Assembly (NCBI GenBank): GCA_964354155.1
Contig: CAYGYG010000011.1
Span: 1 to 64,000 of the forward strand
Direction: 5' to 3'
DNA length: 64,000 nt
From: CAYGYG01 sp964354155
GTDB lineage: Bacteria > Hydrothermota > Tepidihabitantia > SM23-42 > CAYGYG01
Position 1 is the stretch's first letter. Every line of letters begins with the position of its first letter. This document shows, piece after piece, positions 26,184 through 34,497 of this stretch. The notes beneath the pieces were generated by a model. It was not told the DNA's origin. It made no database searches and saw nothing but the letters and a program-made list of their open reading frames with translations. The position numbers and the translations under genes were made by a program.

Positions 26184-27315
26184 ATCACAGGCGGTACGGC
26201 GCACGCCGGACGATCTCGTGCGGCACCTAAATAACTTCCACTTGAAGCTCAAGTTTTCGGCAGGCATCTGGTATTTTTCACCGCCTTTCTCGCGTTTTCA
26301 CGACAAGTACAAGCCGGATCTCGACATCAGTGCCCGGCTCGATATTGCGCTGCGCCTGAAAGAGCACGGACTGGGCGGGTTGGAAGCCCACTATCCCAGC
26401 GAAATTAACGAAGAGAATCTTTCGCTCTGGAAGAAATTCCTCAAGGACACCGGCATGAAGTTGGTAACGGTCGTCCCCCTGCTTTTTTGGGACAAGGAGT
26501 TTGAGTTCGGCTCGCTCTCCAATCCCAATCCTGCAATACGCGCCCGCGCGATCGATTTAACCAGGCGAGTTCTCGAACTCAATCGAGAACTCGACACGGA
26601 GTTCGCCATCATCTGGCCGGGCATCGACGGCTATGAGAATCCCTTCGGCATCGATTTCTTATCGATGCGGCGACGCTTTGCCGAGGGATTGGTAGAAGCC
26701 ATGGACGCGGTACCGGGCATCCGGATTGCCTTTGAACCGAAACCTTACGAACCGCGCGGTCACATTATCTACGGTAGCACCGCTGAAGGGCTCCTGCTCT
26801 GTCACCAGGTGGATTCGCTTCTTGCCAGTCCGGACAATCGGCAGCTCCTTGACCAGGGCCACGCGCTCTGCACCATGAACCCTGAAGTGGGCCATGCGCT
26901 GATGGCCTATGAAGACTTGCCTTATTCCTACAGCCTGGCCCTGGCCGAAGGCCGGCTTGCGCACATGCACCTCAACAGCCAGCCGGCCGGCAACTTCGAC
27001 CAGGATTTGAATATCGGTGTGGTTGCGCCCGAGCAATTCGAAGCGCTCATGTACGTGCTGAAGATGCATTCGTACCAGGGGTGGTTCGGCATCGATATTT
27101 CCCCGGAACGGATGGAAGTCGAGACCGCGGTCAGAATCAGCATCGATGCAGTCCGGGCCGCAAACGACCGGATCGACGAGCTCGATCATGAATCCATTAT
27201 CTATGCAACAAGGCACCCTGAGAAAGCGTGCGGTTGGATCGAAGGATACCTGGTTAGAGCCCGGGCGGCGCATCCCGAGCGCTTGCCGGCCTGGCCCAGG
27301 CCAAAGAAAGAATGA
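26164..27315 (+). CDS. xylose isomerase family TIM-barrel protein
   Basis: 383 residues starting at the ATG at 26164, which follows a strong AAGGGAGGTG site located inside the end of the hydrolase gene. Motifs resemble class I xylose isomerase: IAFEPKPYEPRG, CTMNPEVGHALMAYEDL, and HMHLNSQPAGNFDQDLNIG, which together supply the metal-binding Glu, His and Asp residues. The N-terminal FSAGIWYFSPPFSRFHDKY also fits. It is followed at an ATGA overlap by a xylulokinase, so xylose to xylulose conversion is plausible, although divergence leaves room for another aldose. Confidence 0.75.
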   Translation: MALTDIRSQAVRRTPDDLVRHLNNFHLKLKFSAGIWYFSPPFSRFHDKYKPDLDISARLDIALRLKEHGLGGLEAHYPSEINEENLSLWKKFLKDTGMKLVTVVPLLFWDKEFEFGSLSNPNPAIRARAIDLTRRVLELNRELDTEFAIIWPGIDGYENPFGIDFLSMRRRFAEGLVEAMDAVPGIRIAFEPKPYEPRGHIIYGSTAEGLLLCHQVDSLLASPDNRQLLDQGHALCTMNPEVGHALMAYEDLPYSYSLALAEGRLAHMHLNSQPAGNFDQDLNIGVVAPEQFEALMYVLKMHSYQGWFGIDISPERMEVETAVRISIDAVRAANDRIDELDHESIIYATRHPEKACGWIEGYLVRARAAHPERLPAWPRPKKE

Positions 27316-28850
27316 GCACGGTCTACCTGCTGGGCATCGATATCGGAACCACTGGCAGCAAGACGATCCTGATTGACGCCGGTGGGAGAGTGGCCGCCGA
27401 AACGACGGCGCCGTATCCCATGGCAACACCCCGGCCCGGCTGGGCTGAGCAGAATCCCGACGATTGGTGGCATGCGGTTCAGCAATCGGTCAAACAGGTG
27501 ATGGAGACTTCCGGCTTGAAACCCTCGAAGATCGCCGGCATTGGAATCACCGGTCAGATGCACGGGCTCGTTCTGCTTGACGCTCAAGATCTAGTCCTGC
27601 GTCCCTGCATCATGTGGAATGACCAACGGAGCGCAAGCCAGTGCGCCCAGATTGCCGCCCGGATCGGCATCGACAGACTGATCAGGATAACCGGCAAGCC
27701 GGCACTGACCGGTTTCACGGCGGGCAAGATTCTTTGGGTCAAGCAGAACGAACCAGATACTTATGCGCGTATCGCCCATATTCAATTGCCCAAGGACTAC
27801 GTCCGTTACTGCCTTACCGGAGCCCTGTACATGGACGCATCCGACGCTTCGGGCACCAATCTTTTCGATACCGGCAAGAGAACATGGTCACGGGAAATCA
27901 CGCAAGCCCTCGAAATTTCGGATACCTGGCTTCCGGAAGCAGTCGAATCTTCGACCGTGATTGGATGCGTAACTGATGAAGCGGCGCGGCGAACCGGGCT
28001 TGTTCCCGGGATACCGGTGATCGCCGGTGCCGGTGACCAGGGCGCCCAGGCAATCGGCACTGGGATTGCTGGCGCCGGTATTGTCTCAGTGACGATCGGT
28101 ACGTCGGGGGTCATCTTCGCGGCAACCGACTCTTACATTATCGACCAACCGGGCCGTCTCCATGCTTACTGCCATGCCGTGCCCGGCAAATGGCACCTGA
28201 TGGGTGTTACGCTCGCCGCCGGCGGCAGCCTGCGATGGCTGCGCGATCTACTCTGGTCGGCCGAGAAGACGGAAGCCGAGCAGTCCGGAGCGGAAGTCTA
28301 CGACTTGATGACCGAAACGGCCGGACGCGTCCCGGCTGGTTCCGAGGGACTCGTTTTCCTGCCTTATCTCTCCGGCGAGCGAACGCCTCATCCTGACCCT
28401 GATGCGCGCGGCGTCTTCTTCGGGCTTTCACTCCGCCATGCGAGGCCTCACCTGACCAGGGCCGTGATCGAAGGGGTCACCTTCAGCCTGCGGGAGTGTC
28501 TTGACCTTCTCGGCTATGTGGAAATCAAGTTCGACCGCGTGCGCATCTCGGGCGGCGGAGCCAGATCCAGTTTGTGGCGTCAGATCATGGCGGACGTATT
28601 CGGGGTGGAGGTCGTTGAGGTCAACATCGCGCAGGGAGCGGCCTACGGAGCAGCGCTCCTGGCCGGAGTCGGTACCGCCGTTTTCTCTGACGCCGCCGAT
28701 GCCTGCGACCGGACAATCCACGAAACTACGATAACCCGACCCGGGTCGGATCGATCCATCTATCAGAAGCTCTACGAGAGATACAAGGGTCTGTACCCGA
28801 TATTGAAGGATGAATTCGAGCAGCTGGCGAAGTTCACGGAAAAAGGGTGA
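27312..28850 (+). CDS. xylB: xylulokinase
   Basis: FGGY-family kinase of 512 residues. The N-terminal phosphate loop is GIDIGTTGSKTILID; GITGQMHGLVLLD with MWNDQRS identifies the xylulokinase branch, and the C-terminal LISGGGARSSLWRQIMADVFG-type motif (here VRISGGGARSSLWRQ) binds ATP. The Asp of GAGDQGAQAIGTG is the expected catalytic base. It is coupled to the xylose isomerase-like gene, and together they would feed xylulose 5-phosphate to the pentose phosphate pathway. A new promoter for the rhamnose genes lies 88 nt after its stop. Confidence 0.9.
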   Translation: MSTVYLLGIDIGTTGSKTILIDAGGRVAAETTAPYPMATPRPGWAEQNPDDWWHAVQQSVKQVMETSGLKPSKIAGIGITGQMHGLVLLDAQDLVLRPCIMWNDQRSASQCAQIAARIGIDRLIRITGKPALTGFTAGKILWVKQNEPDTYARIAHIQLPKDYVRYCLTGALYMDASDASGTNLFDTGKRTWSREITQALEISDTWLPEAVESSTVIGCVTDEAARRTGLVPGIPVIAGAGDQGAQAIGTGIAGAGIVSVTIGTSGVIFAATDSYIIDQPGRLHAYCHAVPGKWHLMGVTLAAGGSLRWLRDLLWSAEKTEAEQSGAEVYDLMTETAGRVPAGSEGLVFLPYLSGERTPHPDPDARGVFFGLSLRHARPHLTRAVIEGVTFSLRECLDLLGYVEIKFDRVRISGGGARSSLWRQIMADVFGVEVVEVNIAQGAAYGAALLAGVGTAVFSDAADACDRTIHETTITRPGSDRSIYQKLYERYKGLYPILKDEFEQLAKFTEKG

Positions 28851-28937
28851 CCGCGTACGGTAAGGCTTGCCGATCCTCGATCGTCAATTCCTGCAGCCGA
28901 CCCCAGCCTACAACAGTCTTACTTACGTAGGGCAGCA

Positions 28938-28966
28938 TTGACAAGGCGAGGTAAAACGGATATTCT
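28938..28966 (+). promoter_or_regulatory. promoter of the rhaD-rhaB-rhaA unit
   Basis: TTGACA (28938-28943), 17 bp, TATTCT (28961-28966), 9 nt to the ATG at 28976. No operator-like repeat or regulator gene is visible. Confidence 0.7.
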
Positions 28967-28975
28967 ACCACCAGT

Positions 28976-29779
28976 ATGATGCCCGGACTGAAACGGATGC
29001 TTGAACCCTTTATTGCCGCGATTGCCGAGGTGGGGCAGATGGCCTGGCACAAAGGCTGGGCCGAACGAAATGCCGGCAACATCTCGGTCAACTTGACCGA
29101 CGAAATATCGGTCCCGGCAAGAATGCTGCGAACCTGTGCCAGAGTCGCGCGTGCTTTCTCACCCGAGAACATCGCCGGCGCCTGCATCCTGGTAACCAGA
29201 ACCGGTTCCCGGTTCCGCGACATCGCGCGCTCGCCCCGAGAGAACCTGCTCTTGGTGCGCATTGCCGATAAACTCGACGGCTATCACATTCTATGGGGTG
29301 GAGCCGGCGCCGCGGCGCGTCCAACCTCCGAGTTGGCGGCCCACGTCGGTATCCATTCCTACATGCGCCGTCACGGCCAGCCCCACCGGGCTGTCGTCCA
29401 CACCCATCCCACCGAATTGATCGTCTTGACCCATACGCACCGTTTCCAGAGTGAGCGGCGCTTGACAAGGATGGTTTGGTCAATGCACCCCGAGACCAAG
29501 ATATTCATCGCCGACGGTTTGGGTTACACGCGCTACATCATGCCCGGCAGCGACCGGCTGGCCCAGGCGACCATCGAAGAATTGAGCAACCACCGGTTGG
29601 TGCTCTGGGAGAAACATGGCTGCATCGCCGTGGGCCCTGATGTCCTGGAGGCTTTCGACCTGATCGATACTGCCAACAAAGCCGCGCAGATCTACTTGAT
29701 GTCCCGGGCCGCCGGACTCCGGCCGGTCGGCCTCACGGCCCGGCAGCGGCGTGATCTGGCGCGTCACTTCCCGAAATGA
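28976..29779 (+). CDS. rhaD: rhamnulose-1-phosphate aldolase
   Basis: Class II zinc aldolase of 267 residues that splits L-rhamnulose 1-phosphate into dihydroxyacetone phosphate and L-lactaldehyde. It follows the E. coli RhaD layout: GWAERNAGNISV, then GYHILWG, PTSELAAHVGIHSY, the metal-binding VVHTHPTELI, and HRLVLWEKHGCIAVGP. Two adjacent ATG codons (28976 and 28979) are possible starts, both within reach of a leaderless initiation. The rhamnulokinase gene overlaps it by 4 nt. No lactaldehyde reductase or dehydrogenase gene is present in the window. Confidence 0.92.
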   Translation: MMPGLKRMLEPFIAAIAEVGQMAWHKGWAERNAGNISVNLTDEISVPARMLRTCARVARAFSPENIAGACILVTRTGSRFRDIARSPRENLLLVRIADKLDGYHILWGGAGAAARPTSELAAHVGIHSYMRRHGQPHRAVVHTHPTELIVLTHTHRFQSERRLTRMVWSMHPETKIFIADGLGYTRYIMPGSDRLAQATIEELSNHRLVLWEKHGCIAVGPDVLEAFDLIDTANKAAQIYLMSRAAGLRPVGLTARQRRDLARHFPK

Positions 29780-31284
29780 AAAAGAGTAGCACGGCCGGAC
29801 GGTACCTTGCCTTCGACCTGGGTGCCGAAAGCGGACGGGCGATACTCGGGACTCTCACCGAACGGGGTTTGCTCAAAACTAAGCAGATCCACCGGTTTTC
29901 CAACCGCCCGCTTGATATCAACGGCCGCCTTCACTGGGATGTCCCCCGGCTCTACCGGAATATCATCAAGTCTCTCATCATGTGCCGGGTGGACCACGGC
30001 GGCATGCCGGATAGCATCGGCGTCGATACGTGGGGAATCGACTTCGGACTGCTCGACCGGCATGGCCAGATGATCGGTTTGCCCCATGCGTATCGTGACG
30101 AGTACACCCAGGGGATGATGGACGAGTTCTGTAAGATCATGCCCGCGGTCAAGCTTTATGAACTGACCGGTATCCAGATGCTGCCCATCAATACCGTGTT
30201 CCAGCTCTATTCGATGGTCAGGAGCAAAGACCCGCGCCTCGAGATCGCCCAGGACCTTCTCTTCATGCCCGACCTCTTGAACTACTTCCTGACCGGCGTC
30301 AAGAGATCCGAATTCACCGTGGCCACGACCTCTCAGCTTTTTAATCCCCGGCGCGGGACCTGGGAGAACAAAGTATTCGCCGCGCTCGGACTTAAATCCG
30401 AATTGATGCAGGAAATCGTGAAGCCCGGAACGATAATCGCCCCGCTCTCAGGGTCTTTCTGCCGGGCAACCCAGCTTGAGAAATGCCCGGTCGTCGCGGT
30501 GGCCAGTCATGACACCGCATCGGCCGTCGCCGCCGTTCCGGTTCGGCACGCGCCGTACGCCTACATCAGTTCCGGCACATGGTCCTTGGTGGGCATCGAA
30601 ACACCCCGGCCTATCATCGATGAGACTGCATTCGGATATAATATTACCAATGAAGGCGGGGTCGATGGGCGTTTCCGCGTCCTCAAGAATATCACCGGGC
30701 TTTGGCTGCTGCAGTCATTTCGGAACGCGTGGCTTGATTTCGAGGAGTTGAGTTACCAGGCCCTGGTTGGCCTGGCACGCAAGGAACCAGCCTTCACCGC
30801 GGTGCTCGACGTCGACGACCCGGTCTTCATCAACCCACCCAGTATGAGCCAGGCAATCGTAAGATACTGCAAAAGAACACGGCAACACGCGCCGCATCGA
30901 GCCGGACAGTTCGCAAGGGTGATTCTTGAGGGACTCGCACTTGCCTACCGCCAGACAATCCACGAGCTGGAACACGTCTCGGGCCAGACGGTGAAGGAGA
31001 TTCATATTGTGGGGGGAGGTGCCCAGAACCGACTGCTTTGCCAATTCACCGCCGACGCAACCGGCCGTCTGGTTTTGGCTGGCCCGGTCGAGGCAACCGC
31101 GTTGGGGAATCTGTTGGTTCAGGCCATGGCTTTTAAGCAAATCAAGTCTCTGACCGAGCTCCGTCAGATCGTTGCCGATTCCTCGGTGATTGAACAGTTC
31201 GAGCCTAAGCCGGAATCGGGATGGATCGAGGCATCACAAAGGCTCAACCGCCTGAAGGAGCTTCGCAATGGCCAAACGCCGTAG
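29776..31284 (+). CDS. rhaB: rhamnulokinase
   Basis: FGGY kinase of 502 residues that phosphorylates L-rhamnulose at C1. The phosphate loop is AFDLGAESGRAILG, which, with DTWGIDFGLLD and PHAYRDEYT, is characteristic of RhaB rather than xylulokinase or glycerol kinase. ASHDTASAVAAVP carries the catalytic Asp, ISSGTWSLVGIE and NEGGVDGRFRVLKNITGLWLLQ are RhaB signatures, and IHIVGGGAQNRLLCQFTADATG binds the nucleotide. It starts at an ATGA overlap with rhaD and overlaps rhaA by 17 nt. Confidence 0.95.
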   Translation: MKKSSTAGRYLAFDLGAESGRAILGTLTERGLLKTKQIHRFSNRPLDINGRLHWDVPRLYRNIIKSLIMCRVDHGGMPDSIGVDTWGIDFGLLDRHGQMIGLPHAYRDEYTQGMMDEFCKIMPAVKLYELTGIQMLPINTVFQLYSMVRSKDPRLEIAQDLLFMPDLLNYFLTGVKRSEFTVATTSQLFNPRRGTWENKVFAALGLKSELMQEIVKPGTIIAPLSGSFCRATQLEKCPVVAVASHDTASAVAAVPVRHAPYAYISSGTWSLVGIETPRPIIDETAFGYNITNEGGVDGRFRVLKNITGLWLLQSFRNAWLDFEELSYQALVGLARKEPAFTAVLDVDDPVFINPPSMSQAIVRYCKRTRQHAPHRAGQFARVILEGLALAYRQTIHELEHVSGQTVKEIHIVGGGAQNRLLCQFTADATGRLVLAGPVEATALGNLLVQAMAFKQIKSLTELRQIVADSSVIEQFEPKPESGWIEASQRLNRLKELRNGQTP

Positions 31285-32557
31285 CAAGAGCGCGCCCGGG
31301 CCGATCGAGAAAGCCTACCGCATGGCCCGCGACCGCTATGCACAGCTGGGCGTCGACACCGATAAGGCTTTACGCCGGCTGGCGACAAAACCGCTTTCCC
31401 TTCCGTGCTGGCTCGGCGACGATGTGACCGGTTTTGACCGTTGCCGCGACCGGATCTCGGGCGGCATACAGCCGACCGGTTCCTGGCCGGGAAGGGCGCG
31501 GAATATCGATGAATTACGCCAGGACCTTGTGACGGCGCTGGCGCTGATTCCGGGGCGACACCGCGTCAATCTCCACGCGATGTATGGAGAATTCGGTGCC
31601 GCCCGGGTTGACCGGAACAATCTTGAGGCCCGTCACTTTGAAGGCTGGGTCGAGTGGGCCAGGTCGCTGCGCATCGGCCTTGATTTCAACGCTACGTTGT
31701 TCTCGCACCCCCTGGCTGAATCCGGGTTCACGCTCAGCTCGCTCGATAAACGAATCAGGTCTTTCTGGATCGAACACGTCAAAGCCGCGCGGCGCATCGC
31801 TTCGAGTATCGGCCGGGCTTTGGGCACATACGCAATTCATAACCTCTGGATGCCGGACGGTATGAAAGATGCTTGCGTCGAACGCCTGCACCGCCGTTCG
31901 GTCCTCGAAGATTCTCTGGACCGCATCTACCGTGTACGATACCGCAGCCGGGATATCAAGGACGCATTGGAGGGTAAGCTGTTCGGGCTGGGCAGTGAAG
32001 GATTTGTCGTCGGGTCAAATGAGTTCCATCTCGGCTACGCGATCACGCGCCGCCTCATGCCGTGCCTGGACCTGGGGCATTATCATCCGACCGAGAGCGT
32101 CGCCGACAAAATCTCATCGACCCTCGTCTTTTGTCGCGAGATCCTGCTTCACTTGAGCCGAGGTGTACGTTGGGACAGCGACCACGTAGTGACCTTTGAT
32201 GATGCGGTCCGGGAGGTCGCCCTGGAAATCGTCCGCAGTGATGCCTGGAATCGGGTGCACATTGCCCTTGACTACTTTGATGCGTCAATCAACCGGATCG
32301 CTGCCTGGATTATCGGTGCGCACGCAACGTTGAAGGCCCTGCTCTTCGCCCTGCTGGAACCGGCGGCCCGGCTCAGAGAATGCGAACAGGCCGGCGACTA
32401 TGGTCGACGGCTGATGCTGCTCGAACTGTCAAAGACCATGCCCTTCGGCGCGGTCTGGGACTACCACTGTTTGAACCATGACCTGCCTCCGGATCGAAGC
32501 TGGTTTGCGGTGGTCCAAGACTACGAAAGGCATGTTCTGAGCCGGCGGGGATGCTGA
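31268..32557 (+). CDS. rhaA: L-rhamnose isomerase
   Basis: Isomerises L-rhamnose to L-rhamnulose. 429 residues, near the E. coli length. The opening LPCWLGDDVTGF is the RhaA signature, and the Mn-binding TIM-barrel residues lie in FNATLFSHPLAESGFTLSSLD, GSNEFHLGYAI, CLDLGHYHPTESVADKIS and RWDSDHVVTFDD. The ATG follows AGGAG by 6-7 nt inside the end of rhaB. The gene order aldolase-kinase-isomerase makes a complete three-step route; transport and the regulator are missing here. Confidence 0.95.
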   Translation: MAKRRSKSAPGPIEKAYRMARDRYAQLGVDTDKALRRLATKPLSLPCWLGDDVTGFDRCRDRISGGIQPTGSWPGRARNIDELRQDLVTALALIPGRHRVNLHAMYGEFGAARVDRNNLEARHFEGWVEWARSLRIGLDFNATLFSHPLAESGFTLSSLDKRIRSFWIEHVKAARRIASSIGRALGTYAIHNLWMPDGMKDACVERLHRRSVLEDSLDRIYRVRYRSRDIKDALEGKLFGLGSEGFVVGSNEFHLGYAITRRLMPCLDLGHYHPTESVADKISSTLVFCREILLHLSRGVRWDSDHVVTFDDAVREVALEIVRSDAWNRVHIALDYFDASINRIAAWIIGAHATLKALLFALLEPAARLRECEQAGDYGRRLMLLELSKTMPFGAVWDYHCLNHDLPPDRSWFAVVQDYERHVLSRRGC

Positions 32558-32589
32558 ACCGTCCGGCAACGTCAATTCGTCAAATTTCC

Positions 32590-32617
32590 TTGACTTAAGG
32601 CGAAATAAGTATAGAAT
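32590..32617 (+). promoter_or_regulatory. holA promoter, leaderless
   Basis: TTGACT (32590-32595), 16 bp, TAGAAT (32612-32617), 6 nt to the ATG at 32624. Confidence 0.8.
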
Positions 32618-32623
32618 ATCGCT

Positions 32624-33520
32624 ATGATGGAAAAGGAAAAACTGGCAAATCGGATTGCGATTCTGAGTGCGGATTCGTACCGCGTGGACCTCGGAATCAC
32701 CTCGGTCAAGCGCCGGCTTGGTGCCGATACCGCCGGCAAGTTCGAGACCAGTCAGTTCCGACCCGGCGACGCGCCGCTGGAAAAGATCATCGAGACGGCT
32801 CTGACATCTTCCTTTTTTGCCGCCGGGTGCATCACCATAATCCGCGATATCGACGATTACCTTGAATCCGAGCGTCAAACCTTGTCGACGGCCCTGATGA
32901 GCCTGCCGGCCGGGAATTATGTCGTGCTCTCGGCAAGCAAACGGGAACACCTCAAGTCTTTCGACGGGTTCCAGATTATCGATGTCGACCGGGACGGCCC
33001 GGCGCCGGACGTGGCCAGAATTGTCCGGAACTGGTCAAAAGAGAATGACATCCGGCTCGACGATGATTTAGTGCAGTTCCTGGTCAGTCAATACAGGAAT
33101 GATCCGTCCGTGCTGAGAATGGAGTTGGCGAAGCTGGCCGATTTCGTCACCGAGAAGAAGAGCCTTACCCTCGACGACCTGCGGCAATTGACCTTTGACA
33201 CGAGCGAGATCTCAACCTTTGATTTCACCCGTGCCCTTCGGGATCGGGACAACATAACCGCGCTGGCCAAGCTCCACGCGCTGCGCAGCTATGTGAAGCA
33301 CCCGGCCCAGATCGTAGGCGCTGCGGCCACCCAGTTCATGTTCGGCCTGCGCGGTGCGGCGCCGGCCGCAGATCGAAGACCGGCCGCCTACGTAAGAGCG
33401 GGCCGGGAAGGCAGCGAGATAATCGCCGGTATGGAAAAACTGTACCAGATCGACCGGAAGATCAAGGCGGGGACTAAATTTGCCTACGAGCACTTGGAAC
33501 TTTTCATATTTGACCATTAG
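32624..33520 (+). CDS. holA: DNA polymerase III delta subunit-like protein
   Basis: 298 residues with the delta-subunit plan: an N-terminal AAA-like fold without a P-loop (LSADSYRVDLGITSVKRRL, then SSFFAAGCITIIRDIDDY), the middle RNDPSVLRMELAKLADFV, in which the conserved xxxxLxxELxKL is readable, and a C-terminal collar helix domain (FDFTRALRDRDNITALAKLHAL). Delta opens the sliding clamp as part of the clamp loader. Sequence similarity in this family is low, so the call rests on motif order and length. A coiled-coil zinc-ribbon protein follows 31 nt later with its own AAAAGGAG site. Confidence 0.8.
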   Translation: MMEKEKLANRIAILSADSYRVDLGITSVKRRLGADTAGKFETSQFRPGDAPLEKIIETALTSSFFAAGCITIIRDIDDYLESERQTLSTALMSLPAGNYVVLSASKREHLKSFDGFQIIDVDRDGPAPDVARIVRNWSKENDIRLDDDLVQFLVSQYRNDPSVLRMELAKLADFVTEKKSLTLDDLRQLTFDTSEISTFDFTRALRDRDNITALAKLHALRSYVKHPAQIVGAAATQFMFGLRGAAPAADRRPAAYVRAGREGSEIIAGMEKLYQIDRKIKAGTKFAYEHLELFIFDH

Positions 33521-33551
33521 ATGAATAGAGCCTTCCGTAAAAGGAGTTAAA

Positions 33552-34433
33552 ATGGAAGACCAACTGAAGGACGTAAAGAGACTGGAACATCAGCGTAATG
33601 AACTCCTGGCGAAGCTGAAACTGGTCGAAGAAAAGAAAGATACGGTGAAACCAGCCGTCTTCGAAAAAGTCAAACGCGATTACGATGACAAGATTGCCGC
33701 GGTGACCCGCGAACTGCTCGGCAAGAAGGAGTATGTCGAGCAAGAACTAAAGACGGTTGAAAGCGATCGCAAGAAGTACTCGTCCTTGAAAGAAGGGATC
33801 GAAACCGAACTGGAAGAGCTTGAGCTGCGGTACTCGATCGGGGAACACGACGATGATACTTTCAAGCAAATGGAGCGCGAGCTTCGTCATAAGCTGACTG
33901 AAGCCGAAAAAGGAATCAAATCGGTCACCGAGCGTACTGCTTGGATGCAAGATCTACTGAGCTTGAAAGGAGCCGCCGAGCCCACGACGATCCTCGGCGA
34001 GGAGAAGGCCGAAGAAATCATCCCAACCAGGGAAGAAGTATTTAAGGAGGAGCCGAAGCTCGAGCCGGAAGCCCAGGCAGAACCCGAAGAAAAGCACGAA
34101 GAAAAACCCGAAGAAAAGTCCGGGGAAGAAGTTCCCGCGGCCGAGCCCAAGAAAGAGGAGAAGTTCAAGTTTGAGGATTTCTTTGCCGAGTTGAAAGGCG
34201 GCCCCAAGAAGGCCGCCGAGGAACCTCCCGCCAAGCCCGAGCCCCCGGTCGAGGAGCCGAAATCCGATCTCGCCAAAGACCTCGAAATCGAAGAGCACAT
34301 TTTCAGCAAGCAGGATGCATTTCGTGAACAGCCCAAGAAGATAGTTTGCCCGAAATGCGGTTTTGACAACAACCCGGACTCCTGGTACTGTGAAAAGTGC
34401 GGTGCCGAAATCCTGCAGGAGTCAGGTAAGTGA
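33552..34433 (+). CDS. coiled-coil protein with C-terminal zinc ribbon
   Basis: 293 residues, function unknown. Residues 1-130 are strongly helical and charged, predicted coiled coil (KDVKRLEHQRNELLAKLKLVEEKK; ETELEELELRY). A low-complexity acidic/proline linker rich in E, K and P (about 155-255) follows, and a zinc ribbon closes the protein: CPKCGFDNNPDSWYCEKCG, four cysteines as two CxxC knuckles. Such a build suits a scaffold or nucleic-acid or ribosome-associated factor, but nothing identifies the partner. It precedes leuS by 64 nt and probably shares the holA transcript. Confidence 0.75.
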   Translation: MEDQLKDVKRLEHQRNELLAKLKLVEEKKDTVKPAVFEKVKRDYDDKIAAVTRELLGKKEYVEQELKTVESDRKKYSSLKEGIETELEELELRYSIGEHDDDTFKQMERELRHKLTEAEKGIKSVTERTAWMQDLLSLKGAAEPTTILGEEKAEEIIPTREEVFKEEPKLEPEAQAEPEEKHEEKPEEKSGEEVPAAEPKKEEKFKFEDFFAELKGGPKKAAEEPPAKPEPPVEEPKSDLAKDLEIEEHIFSKQDAFREQPKKIVCPKCGFDNNPDSWYCEKCGAEILQESGK

Positions 34434-34497
34434 GGCTGAGATTTTAGTCGCGCAACGCTGAGCGCGATCACATCTTTGTCGGCCGAAAGGAAAACAC

